Part shown: positions 44,622 through 52,584 of the stretch, piece by piece | How positions within the stretch are numbered: the first letter of the stretch is position 1 | Layout: every line of letters starts with the position of its first letter | NCBI GenBank assembly: GCA_016927855.1 | Contig: JAFGLV010000114.1 | Span: 1 to 64,000 of the forward strand | DNA length: 64,000 nucleotides | Reading direction: 5' to 3' | Source: Sedimentisphaerales bacterium | GTDB taxonomy: Bacteria > Planctomycetota > Phycisphaerae > Sedimentisphaerales > Anaerobacaceae | Position numbers and translations under genes: made by a program | The notes under the pieces: generated by a model | Seen by the model: only the letters and a program-made list of their open reading frames with translations | The model's database searches: none | What the model was told of the DNA's origin: nothing

Positions 44622-46514
44622 ATGAGAACTGAGACCGTAGGGCGAACGTCCTCGTTCGCCAGTCGTGCGAGGACCCCTGCCTTACGCAGGGGGAGCCTAG
44701 CCCTGCGGAGGCAGGGCCACGACCTACTGATCGCGTCGCTGCTATTCCTCTTCACCCACACTGCCTTGGCTTTAGATGAGCCGATCCGCGTGACTTTCGA
44801 AGGCAAGGTCTCCGAGCACAAGTGGTCGCTGGCGCAACTGGACCCGCAATGGCCTTCGGATTGGTCGGAATACAATTTCCTGGTCGTGGAGATGAAGGCC
44901 TCCTCGCCCCAGCGGTTCTCCTGGTGGATCTACACCGTCAATGGCAAGCGGCGCATCATGTTCCATCCGTTCGGGCAGAACGTCTGGCTGCGCGCGTCGA
45001 TTCCGCTGCAGTACTTCCGCGGGCGGGACCAGCGAGGCAACGACCTGGCGTCAGCGAACAATCGACGCTTCAACTCGTTCTGGTTGTCCACGTGGGGACC
45101 GTTCGGTGATCTCAAGGCCGTCGAGGCTCTGAGCGTGGTGATGGACTATCCTCTGGACGAGCCGACGTTGGAGATTCGAGCCGTCAAGTTGTCGAAGGAG
45201 GATGCCGGCTCGGAATTCCTCGAAGAAGGCCCGTATGTTGACGAGTTTGGCCAATGGGCGCGAGGCGACTGGCCGCGCAAAATCGAGAGCCGCGAGCAGC
45301 TCGAGAAGGAACTGGAAGCCGAACGAAAGGCGTTCACAGATGACAGCGAGTTTGGCTATTGCGAGTATGGTGGCTACAAGGAAACGCAAGCGAGAGCTAC
45401 CGGCTTCTTCCGCGTCGAGCAGATCGACGGCAAGTGGTGGCTGGTAGACCCGCACGGCCACTTGTTTCTCTCGACCGGATCGAATTGTATCAGCACCGGT
45501 GGCGGTCGTCGCCGAGGCGGCGGCGCTGCTGAGGAAGTCCCGGCGGGACGCAATCTGGTCGCGCAGCGCATGAGTGCTTGGGGCTTCAACACCGTCGGCA
45601 ACTGGTCGCGGTTCCAGGTCTCCGATGATGCCGACCGCAAGGTTTACGTCGTGACGTTCCGAGGGCCGCGCATCCAGCCGTCGTATCTCGGTATGCCGGA
45701 CGTCTATTCCGAGGACTTCGCGGCCAGCGCTGACGAAGCGGCCGAGAGGCAGTGCGCCGCGCTCAAGGACGACCCCTGGCTGCTCGGTTACTTCATCGGC
45801 AACGAACCGCCTTGGCCGGACCGCGAGAGCGAGGTCGTGGACATGTTCCTCAACGGTCCTGACACGGCGACCAAGACGAAGCTCCAGGCCTTTCTGGCCG
45901 AAGGCGATACGCCACAGCGGCGCGTGCAATTCGTCTACAGCATGTTCGAGCACTACCTGACCGTGATCGGCGACGCGATCAAACGGCACGATCCGAACCA
46001 CCTGAATCTCGGCATCCGCTTCGGCGGCTCGCCTCCCGAGGGCGTCATGCGGATGGGCGAGACCTTCGACGTGTGCAGCATCAACGTGTACGAGTATGAG
46101 CCAACGGCGCAGCTCAAACGGGTCTATGAAGCGACCGGCCGACCCATCATGATCGGCGAGTTCCACTTGGGCGTGCCGGCCGACGGACTCGGCGCCGGTC
46201 TCGTCCAGACGGCAGATCAGATCGAGCGAGGCAAGGGCTACCGCTACTACGTCGAGCAGGCAGCGGCTTTGCCTTGCTTCCTCGGCGCGCACTGGTTTCA
46301 GTGGAGCGACGAGCCGGTCCTGGGACGCTTTGATGGTGAGAACTACAACATCGGCCTGGTGGACAACACGAATCGTCCCTACGTCGAGCTGATTGAGGCA
46401 GCCAAGGCGACGCACAAACGCCTGTACGACGTCCATGCCGGCAAAGTGCCGCCTTTCGCAGAACGCCCCAAAGCCTCGGCGGCCGGGACGCCGGCTTCTC
46501 CCTGGAGCAGATAG
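44622..46514 (+). CDS. Exported clan GH-A glycoside hydrolase, GH50/agarase-like
   Basis: The 630-residue frame is taken from ATG 44622, with TGGAGC 6 bases upstream; ATG 44610 and 44550 are also in frame. After an unusual repeat-derived n-region the hydrophobic core is LLIASLLFLFTHTALA. A beta-sandwich (about 55-185: FSWWIYTVNGKRRIMFHPFG) precedes a TIM barrel starting FFRVEQIDGKWWLVDPHGHL. Acid/base Glu395 is in GYFIGNEPPW, nucleophile Glu513 in PIMIGEFHLGVP. This resembles GH50 beta-agarases and relatives; an activity on galactan-type side chains fits the locus but is inference. A Gly/Arg-rich loop (STGGGRRRGGGAAEEVPAG) interrupts the early barrel. Confidence 0.75.
   Translation: MRTETVGRTSSFASRARTPALRRGSLALRRQGHDLLIASLLFLFTHTALALDEPIRVTFEGKVSEHKWSLAQLDPQWPSDWSEYNFLVVEMKASSPQRFSWWIYTVNGKRRIMFHPFGQNVWLRASIPLQYFRGRDQRGNDLASANNRRFNSFWLSTWGPFGDLKAVEALSVVMDYPLDEPTLEIRAVKLSKEDAGSEFLEEGPYVDEFGQWARGDWPRKIESREQLEKELEAERKAFTDDSEFGYCEYGGYKETQARATGFFRVEQIDGKWWLVDPHGHLFLSTGSNCISTGGGRRRGGGAAEEVPAGRNLVAQRMSAWGFNTVGNWSRFQVSDDADRKVYVVTFRGPRIQPSYLGMPDVYSEDFAASADEAAERQCAALKDDPWLLGYFIGNEPPWPDRESEVVDMFLNGPDTATKTKLQAFLAEGDTPQRRVQFVYSMFEHYLTVIGDAIKRHDPNHLNLGIRFGGSPPEGVMRMGETFDVCSINVYEYEPTAQLKRVYEATGRPIMIGEFHLGVPADGLGAGLVQTADQIERGKGYRYYVEQAAALPCFLGAHWFQWSDEPVLGRFDGENYNIGLVDNTNRPYVELIEAAKATHKRLYDVHAGKVPPFAERPKASAAGTPASPWSR
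44637..44727 (+). repeat. Dispersed repeat, family D, with a nested 42-bp palindrome, inside coding sequence
   Basis: GTAGGGCGAACGTCCTCG and TTCGCC form one hairpin, AGTCGTGCGAGGAC and CACGACCTAC the second. Between GGAC and CCACGACC a further 42-bp palindromic insert (arms CCCTGCC / GGCAGGG, 44675-44716) is nested. Without the insert the element is 49 bp, the same length as the inverted copy at 52915-52963. Confidence 0.8.
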
Positions 46515-46546
46515 GCGCTATTGATACTTGTTGGAGGTCTTGCGAC

Positions 46547-48439
46547 GTGGTTCGAAACGTGACGATACTCTCACTGGTGATTGCCATATCTGCGTCGCTC
46601 GCCACGGCCCAGAACATGAGAGGAAGACGGGGTCTTGGTGGGACGCGACCGCCCGAAGGCAACGATCGTGGTTTGCGGCAGTTGACCGACGAAGAGATTC
46701 CGCCCAACTTGAACTTCTACGCAATGGACCCGCTGTACGATCCTGACGCCGTGCTGGGCTGGGCGAGTGAGCGGATTGAAGAGCGGATCGATCGAGGGAT
46801 GCTCGCTTTATCGATGGGGGACGGCAAGGTATACCTGGGCTGGCGACTGCTCAAGAGCGATCCCGAGAACATTGCCTTCAACGTCTATCGCTCCACTGCA
46901 GGCGGTGAGCCGGTCAAGCTCAACGCCCAGCCGATCATGAAGACGACCGACTTCATCGACGACGAAGCTCCTCTTGACAACCCCAGCGCCTGGTGGATCA
47001 AGCCGGTCGTGGATGGACGGGAGACGGATGCCTCCGAGAGAGCTGAGCTTGCGGCCACTGCCCTGGTGCAGCAATACCGTTCCATTCAACTCAAGGACGA
47101 CGTTCGCGGCGTGTCGATGGTGGGTATCGGCGATCTGGATGGTGACGGCGTCTATGACTTCGTCGTCAAGCATCCGCGCGGCGGCAAGGACCCCGGTCGG
47201 GTCGGTCCCAATCGTGGCTCCTACAAGTACGACGGCTACAACGGCAAGACCGGCGAATTCCTATGGCGGATCGACCTGGGCTGGAACGTGGACATGGGCA
47301 TCTGGTGGACGCCGATGGTGGTTCGCGACCTGGACGGCGACAACAAAGCCGAGGTCTGCGTGCGCACGTCGGACTACGCCGCGACAGAAGAGGACATGCT
47401 ACCCAGCGGCCGTGAGGGGTTCCTCCTCGATGCGCCGGAATATCTCGCCGTCTACGACGGCCAGACCGGCGCGCTGATCGACAAGGTCGATTGGATCGAA
47501 CTGGGCAAGGTCCAGGACTGGGGCGACAATACAGGCAACCGCGCCAGTCGGCACATGATGGCGGTCGCTTACCTGGACGGCAAGACCCCGGCCATCCTGG
47601 CGGTACGCGGCACCTACGGCAGGATGAAGATCGACGCGTACGTGCTGGAGAACAAGAAGCTGCGCAAGGTCTGGCGCTGGACGAACGAGCGGGCGCCTTT
47701 CATGTACCAGGGGCAGGGCCAGCACACCGTCAAGACCGGCGACATCGACGGAGACGGCTGTGACGAGATCATCAACGGTTCGCTGGCCATCGACCACGAC
47801 GGTCGGACGATGTGGACGACCGGTCTCGGGCACGGCGATCGTTCCTACATGGGTGACATCGACCCCGCGCATCCGGGCTGGGAAATCTGGTACATCATTG
47901 AAGAGCCCCACCCGCGCAACGGCGCGTGCCTTGTCGATGCCCGGACAGGACAAGTCCTTTTCGGCGCCGATGAACCGACCAGAGATAACGAGTTGGACAG
48001 CGCCGTCGCGGCTGATTTCGACCCGGCGCTGCCGGGTCTGGAACTGGCCGGCGGGCGGTTCTCCTACACCGCGCAGGGCCAGCGCCTCGAAGGACGCATT
48101 CCGCAAGGACTCATGGCGTGGTGGGATGCCGATCTGCTGCGCGAGTTCGTCAGCCGTCGCGGCCTGGCCAAGTGGAATGGCAGCGGTCTGACGCCCATCG
48201 AAGGCGCGCCCATTGAGGGTACTGTCGTTCAGGTGGCGGACATCGCAGGCGACTGGCGTGAAGAGCTGGTCACGGCCGCCGGCTCTGAGCTGCGCATCTA
48301 CAGCACGATCATCCCGGCGGCCGACCGGCGCGTCTGCCTGATGCAGGACCCGCTGTATCGAAACGACGTTTGCCATCACACGATGGGCTACACCGATCGA
48401 CATTATCCCATGACCAGCTACTATCTCGGCACGAAGTAA
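46547..48439 (+). CDS. Rhamnogalacturonan lyase, PL11, divergent copy (1 of 4)
   Basis: A 630-residue protein from a GTG at 46547 with GGAGG 9 bases upstream. Signal peptide (ILSLVIAISASLATAQ), then a Gly/Arg-rich patch (MRGRRGLGGTRPPEG) and a roughly 50-residue extension absent from the other three copies. The PL11 body is an FG-GAP-type propeller with aspartate calcium loops (IGDLDGDGVYDFVVKHPRGG, VRDLDGDNKAEVCVRTSDYA, TGDIDGDGCDEIINGSLAID). It begins MLALSMGDGKVYLGWRLL. PL11 enzymes cleave the rhamnose-galacturonate bond of rhamnogalacturonan I by elimination. It is clearly more distant from copies 2-4 than they are from one another. Confidence 0.9.
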   Translation: MVRNVTILSLVIAISASLATAQNMRGRRGLGGTRPPEGNDRGLRQLTDEEIPPNLNFYAMDPLYDPDAVLGWASERIEERIDRGMLALSMGDGKVYLGWRLLKSDPENIAFNVYRSTAGGEPVKLNAQPIMKTTDFIDDEAPLDNPSAWWIKPVVDGRETDASERAELAATALVQQYRSIQLKDDVRGVSMVGIGDLDGDGVYDFVVKHPRGGKDPGRVGPNRGSYKYDGYNGKTGEFLWRIDLGWNVDMGIWWTPMVVRDLDGDNKAEVCVRTSDYAATEEDMLPSGREGFLLDAPEYLAVYDGQTGALIDKVDWIELGKVQDWGDNTGNRASRHMMAVAYLDGKTPAILAVRGTYGRMKIDAYVLENKKLRKVWRWTNERAPFMYQGQGQHTVKTGDIDGDGCDEIINGSLAIDHDGRTMWTTGLGHGDRSYMGDIDPAHPGWEIWYIIEEPHPRNGACLVDARTGQVLFGADEPTRDNELDSAVAADFDPALPGLELAGGRFSYTAQGQRLEGRIPQGLMAWWDADLLREFVSRRGLAKWNGSGLTPIEGAPIEGTVVQVADIAGDWREELVTAAGSELRIYSTIIPAADRRVCLMQDPLYRNDVCHHTMGYTDRHYPMTSYYLGTK

Positions 48440-48443
48440 TGTA

Positions 48444-48474
48444 GCGCGTTTGTAGTGTGCCCGTAAAGGCACAG
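48444..48474 (+). repeat. Dispersed repeat, family B
   Basis: GCGTTTGTAGTGTGCCCGTA then AAGGCACAG, five bases after the PL11 copy 1 stop. Same orientation as 41384-41410. Confidence 0.75.
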
Positions 48475-48553
48475 AGGCCGCTGCTCACGGGAGTCTTTGC
48501 CTCAGGATGACAAATCGTGAGGTGCTTAGATTCCGCCGGAAGGAAAGGATCGC

Positions 48554-50392
48554 ATGAACAAGACATCAACGAAGATGGTTGTCGTCGTCACCGGTTGCAT
48601 CGTCTTGACGATGGTCGGCTCAACGAGCGCGCAGCGACAGATGGAGAATCTCGGTCGCGGCGTGGTCGCGGTGAATCTGGATGAAGGTAAGGTCTACGTC
48701 GGATGGCGGATGCTGGGGACGGACCCCGAGAGCATAGCCTTCAACGTTTACCGCGGCACCACGAAAATCAACGACGCGCCGGTAACTGGCTCGACCAACC
48801 TGGTGGATAAGCAGGGTGATCCGAACGCCGTCTACACAGTCCGGCCCGTTATCGATGGAGCGGAGGACACACCCTCGGCCCCAGCAAGAGTCTGGAGTCA
48901 GTGCTATCTGTCGATCCTGCTGCAAACGCCCGAGGGTTGTACACCCAATGATGCCTCCGTCGGCGATCTCGATGGAGACGGCGAGTACGAAATCGTGCTG
49001 CACCAATCGCCGCGCGGCCGGGACAATTCGCAGCGCGGCATGACTGGAGCGCCTGTCTTCGAAGCCTACAAGCTCGACGGTACACGGCTCTGGCGGATCA
49101 ATCTGGGACGCAACATCCGCGAAGGCGCTCACTATACGCAGTTCATGGTCTACGACCTCGATGGTGACGGCAAAGCCGAGTTTGCCTGCAAGACGGCCGA
49201 CGGCACCGTCGATGGCCAAGGTAGGGTAATCGGTGATCCGAACGCCAGTTACGTTGACAACCGAGGCTTTATCCTGGATGGACCCGAATTCCTGACCATC
49301 TTCGACGGACTGACCGGTGCCGCACTGGCGACGACCGACTACATTCCGCCGCGCGGAGGCGACGGCTCTGGCTGGGGAGACGGCAACGGCAATCGCGTGG
49401 ACCGCTTCCTCGCTTGCACGGCCTACCTCGATGGGAGGTGCCCGAGCCTGGTCATGTGCCGAGGCTACTACACGCGCGCGGTGCTGGTCGCGTGGAACTG
49501 GCGGGATGGGAAGCTGACGCGTCTGTGGACGTTCGACAGCGACGATGGCACGCCGGGCAACGAAGCCTATCGCGGCGAAGGCAACCATAACCTCAGCGTC
49601 GGTGACGTGGATGGTGACGGCAGGGACGAGATCGTCTACGGTGCCTGCGCGATCGATCACGACGGCAAAGGTCTCTACTCGACGGGCTTGGGACATGGCG
49701 ACGCGATGCACTTGTCCGACATCGATCCGGACCGGCCAGGCATGGAGGTGTGGGCGATCCACGAGAATCCGCGTCATGCGTATGGAGCCAACCTCCGCGA
49801 CGCGGCCACCGGTAAGGTCCTCTGGGGTCTTGAGCTGCGCGACCCGGGTCGGGGGCTGGCGATCGATATCGATCCGCGCTACCGAGGCTATGAATGCTGG
49901 GCCAACAACTCCAACGGGCTCTACAGCAGCAAGGGCGAGAAGATTTCCGATGCCAAGCCCCGTTCGTGCAACATGGGGATTTGGTGGGACGGTGACGTGC
50001 TGCGCGAGATCCTCGACGGGGTGAACATCGACAAGTGGGACTATGCCAACGGCACTGCGACCAGCCTGCTGGCCGGGCGGGACTTCGGCTGTGCCAGCAA
50101 CAACGGATCGAAGTCCAATCCCTGCCTCTGCGCCGATATCCTGGGCGACTGGCGCGAGGAGCTGATCGCGCGCACACGGGATGGCCGCGAACTGCGTGTC
50201 TTCACGACAACCATCCCGACAGAGCATCGTTTCTACACGGTGATGCACGATCCGGCTTACCGGCTGGCGATCACCTGGCAGAACGTGGCCTACAACCAGC
50301 CGGCCCATACCGGTTTCTACCTGGGCGACGGCATGGACGCCCCACCACATCCCAATATCAAGCTGGTGAACGTCGGCAATACCGCGCCCTGA
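48554..50392 (+). CDS. Rhamnogalacturonan lyase, PL11 (copy 2 of 4)
   Basis: A 612-residue exported lyase (signal core VVVVTGCIVLTMVGSTSAQ) that starts its mature part RQMENLGRGVVAVNLDEGKV. Calcium loops: VGDLDGDGEYEIVLHQ, YDLDGDGKAEFACKTADGT, VGDVDGDGRDEIVYGACAID. The C-terminus is WQNVAYNQPAHTGFYLGDG. It carries no translated repeat and so serves as the clean reference for copies 3 and 4, which have insertions at the variable turn that in this copy reads IDGAEDTPSAPARVWSQ. GGAAAGG lies 9 bases before the ATG. Thirteen bases separate it from copy 3. Confidence 0.93.
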   Translation: MNKTSTKMVVVVTGCIVLTMVGSTSAQRQMENLGRGVVAVNLDEGKVYVGWRMLGTDPESIAFNVYRGTTKINDAPVTGSTNLVDKQGDPNAVYTVRPVIDGAEDTPSAPARVWSQCYLSILLQTPEGCTPNDASVGDLDGDGEYEIVLHQSPRGRDNSQRGMTGAPVFEAYKLDGTRLWRINLGRNIREGAHYTQFMVYDLDGDGKAEFACKTADGTVDGQGRVIGDPNASYVDNRGFILDGPEFLTIFDGLTGAALATTDYIPPRGGDGSGWGDGNGNRVDRFLACTAYLDGRCPSLVMCRGYYTRAVLVAWNWRDGKLTRLWTFDSDDGTPGNEAYRGEGNHNLSVGDVDGDGRDEIVYGACAIDHDGKGLYSTGLGHGDAMHLSDIDPDRPGMEVWAIHENPRHAYGANLRDAATGKVLWGLELRDPGRGLAIDIDPRYRGYECWANNSNGLYSSKGEKISDAKPRSCNMGIWWDGDVLREILDGVNIDKWDYANGTATSLLAGRDFGCASNNGSKSNPCLCADILGDWREELIARTRDGRELRVFTTTIPTEHRFYTVMHDPAYRLAITWQNVAYNQPAHTGFYLGDGMDAPPHPNIKLVNVGNTAP

Positions 50393-50405
50393 CCCGACAC
50401 ATTCC

Positions 50406-52352
50406 ATGAAAGCGACGATGGCAATGAAACCTCTTGCGATTCTCGCAACCGTGTTTGTCCTCGCCGGGACCGTTCAAGCGCAGAGGCAGATGGAAAAGCT
50501 CGATCGCGGTGCGGTGGCGATCGCTCAGGGTGACGGCAAGGTCTACGTCGGTTGGCGCCTGCTGGGGACCGATCCCAACGATGTCGCGTTCAACGTCTAT
50601 CGCGGCGATACCAAGGTCAACGATGCGCCGATAGCGAACTCGACCAACGTTGTTGATGAGCAGGGCGATCCGAATGCCTTGTATGCGATTCGGGCTGTTG
50701 TCGACGATGTGGAGACGCAAGCCTGCCCTGAGCGCAGCCGAAGGGATGTTGCGTCTCTACAACAGGCTGTGAAGGTCTGGAGCCGGAGTTACTTCTCGGT
50801 TCCGCTGCAGAAGCCGGCGGGTGGGAGCTGTCCCGATGGACAACGGTATACGTACTCGGCTGACGATTGCAGCGTCGGTGATCTGGACGGTGACGGCGAC
50901 TATGAGATCGTGTTGAAGTGGGAGCCCTCCAACTCGAAGCGCCCACCACAGACGGGATTCACCGGTCCTCATCTTCTCGATGCCTACGAGCTGGACGGCA
51001 CGCATCTGTGGCGAATCGACCTGGGCCGCAACATCCGCGCCGGCGCCGCCTTCACGCAGTTTCTCGTCTACGATTTCGACGGAGACGGCAAAGCGGAACT
51101 GGTGTGCAAAACGGCTGACGGGACGGTCGATGGACAGGGCAACGTCATCGGTGACGCCGACGCCGATTGGCGACTCCTGGCGTCGTCCTCTGATCCGAAA
51201 TATGGCAAGATTCTCGACGGGCCGGAGTACCTGACGGTCTTCGATGGCCAAACCGGCGCTGCGTTGGCGACGACCGACTACATCCCGCCCAGAGGCGACA
51301 TCGGCGGGTGGGGCGGGATCGGCGGCAACGGCGGCAACGACAACACCGGCAACCGCGTGGACCATTTCAGCGCCTGCGTGGTCTACCTCGACGGTGTCTG
51401 GCCGAGTGCCGTGATGATCCGAGGCTGGTATGGTCGCACGGTGCTGGCCGCGTGGGATTGGCGCGACGGCAAGCTGACCCAACGCTGGGTGTTCGATACC
51501 CACGACGGAGGGACGGGTAAGGACGGCAAACCGGACCTGGACTACGCCGGCATGGCGAACCACCAAGTCACCGTCGCTGATTTCGATGCCGACGGACGCG
51601 ATGAAATCTGCGTAGGCGCGATGGTCGTCGACGACGACGGACACGGCCTCTTCACAACAGGCCTGCGGCACGGCGACGCGCTGCACGTAAGCAACCTGGA
51701 CCCCACTCGGCCCGGCCTGGAGGTCTTCGGCATCCATGAGAACGAAGGACGGACGGTCGCATTCGGTACGCCTGGAGCGGCCATGTACGATGGGCGAACG
51801 GGCGAGATCATCTTCGGTGTCGGTCCCGGTGCCGATGTCGGGCGAGGGGTAGCCGCCGACATTGACCCGCGACACCTCGGCTGCGAGAACTGGGGCGGCC
51901 CCGGCGGCTTGCGCGACTGCCAGGGACGGACCATCTGCAAAGCGACGCCTTCCTCGACGAACTTCGTGATCTGGTGGGACGCTGACCTGACGCGAGAGCT
52001 CTTGGACCGCAACCACATCGACAAGTGGAACTGGATGGAGCAAACGACGGACCGGCTTCTAACAGCGACAGAGTGCTCTTCGAACGGCGGGACCAAAGCG
52101 GTTCCGTGCCTGAGTGCTGATCTTCTGGGCGATTGGCGCGAGGAGGTGATCTGGCGGACGAGCAACAGCACCGCGCTGCACATCTACACGACGACCATCC
52201 CGACCACTTACCGCTTCCACACGCTCATGCACGATCCGCAATACCGGCTGGCGATTGCCTGGCAAAACGTCGCCTACAACCAGCCGCCGCACGTAAGCTT
52301 CTATCTCGGTGCCGGCATGAAAGCGGCTCCGCGTCCGAACATCCGCCGGTAG
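50406..52352 (+). CDS. Rhamnogalacturonan lyase, PL11 (copy 3 of 4)
   Basis: A 648-residue exported lyase (signal LAILATVFVLAGTVQAQ; in-frame ATGs at 50406, 50418 and 50424, no clear ribosome site, so it may depend on coupling to copy 2). The mature part opens RQMEKLDRGAVAIAQGDGKV. Calcium loops: VGDLDGDGDYEIVLKWEPSN, YDFDGDGKAELVCKTADGT, VADFDADGRDEICVGAMVVD. Compared with copy 2 it has a roughly 17-residue insertion after VDDV, encoded by a nested repeat (50712-50760), and a longer insert around RYTYSADDCSVGD. The fold should tolerate both because they lie at turns. Confidence 0.92.
   Translation: MKATMAMKPLAILATVFVLAGTVQAQRQMEKLDRGAVAIAQGDGKVYVGWRLLGTDPNDVAFNVYRGDTKVNDAPIANSTNVVDEQGDPNALYAIRAVVDDVETQACPERSRRDVASLQQAVKVWSRSYFSVPLQKPAGGSCPDGQRYTYSADDCSVGDLDGDGDYEIVLKWEPSNSKRPPQTGFTGPHLLDAYELDGTHLWRIDLGRNIRAGAAFTQFLVYDFDGDGKAELVCKTADGTVDGQGNVIGDADADWRLLASSSDPKYGKILDGPEYLTVFDGQTGAALATTDYIPPRGDIGGWGGIGGNGGNDNTGNRVDHFSACVVYLDGVWPSAVMIRGWYGRTVLAAWDWRDGKLTQRWVFDTHDGGTGKDGKPDLDYAGMANHQVTVADFDADGRDEICVGAMVVDDDGHGLFTTGLRHGDALHVSNLDPTRPGLEVFGIHENEGRTVAFGTPGAAMYDGRTGEIIFGVGPGADVGRGVAADIDPRHLGCENWGGPGGLRDCQGRTICKATPSSTNFVIWWDADLTRELLDRNHIDKWNWMEQTTDRLLTATECSSNGGTKAVPCLSADLLGDWREEVIWRTSNSTALHIYTTTIPTTYRFHTLMHDPQYRLAIAWQNVAYNQPPHVSFYLGAGMKAAPRPNIRR
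50712..50760 (+). repeat. Family A element split by a nested CCCTGAGC/AAGGG-type repeat, inside PL11 copy 3
   Basis: GAGACGCAAG is followed by a 24-base insert (GCCTGCCCTGAGCGCAGCC then GAAGGG) and then ATGTTGCGTCTCTAC. The frame reads ETQ, ACPERSRR, DVASL: the insert is 24 bases, a multiple of three, so the outer element keeps its usual frame. The inner unit resembles a widespread small repeat known from proteins that contain ACPERSRR. Confidence 0.85.
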
Positions 52353-52361
52353 CGACGCCGG

Positions 52362-52447
52362 TAGGGGCGAATAATCATCCGCCCTGGGCTGTGTCGGACC
52401 CCGCTGACCCGTCCTTGGGGGAGGGCGAATGATTATTCGCCCCTACT
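52362..52447. repeat. Dispersed repeat, family C, full copy (86 bp)
   Basis: Left arm GTAGGGGCGAATAATCATC and CGCCCT; right arm AGGGCGAATGATTATTCGCC and CCTAC; 36-base loop. Each arm is itself partly palindromic. Located between PL11 copies 3 and 4. Same design at 56849-56931. Confidence 0.8.
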
Positions 52448-52475
52448 ATGCCCTGATGGGCACGCTACAAACGGG
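52448..52475 (-). repeat. Dispersed repeat, family B, reverse orientation
   Basis: TATGCCCTGATGGGCACGCT and ACAAACGG, directly abutting the family C copy. A B unit also abuts a C half-copy at 44544-44582, so the two families tend to join. Confidence 0.7.
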
Positions 52476-52584
52476 TTGCGAGAGCAGCTTTGAGAACATA
52501 CAATGGTTGCATAAGGCGGCCTTATACCTGCTGTTCTTTCTAACGACGACGACGCGGGAGGGGCACACACACGCAGGAGGTCTT

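Noticed and set aside
52429-52584. Upstream extension of PL11 copy 4, and likewise 56859-56945 before the GH35-GH28 gene
   Set aside because: Both extensions begin inside family C repeats; each real start has a strong ribosome site and a proper signal peptide.
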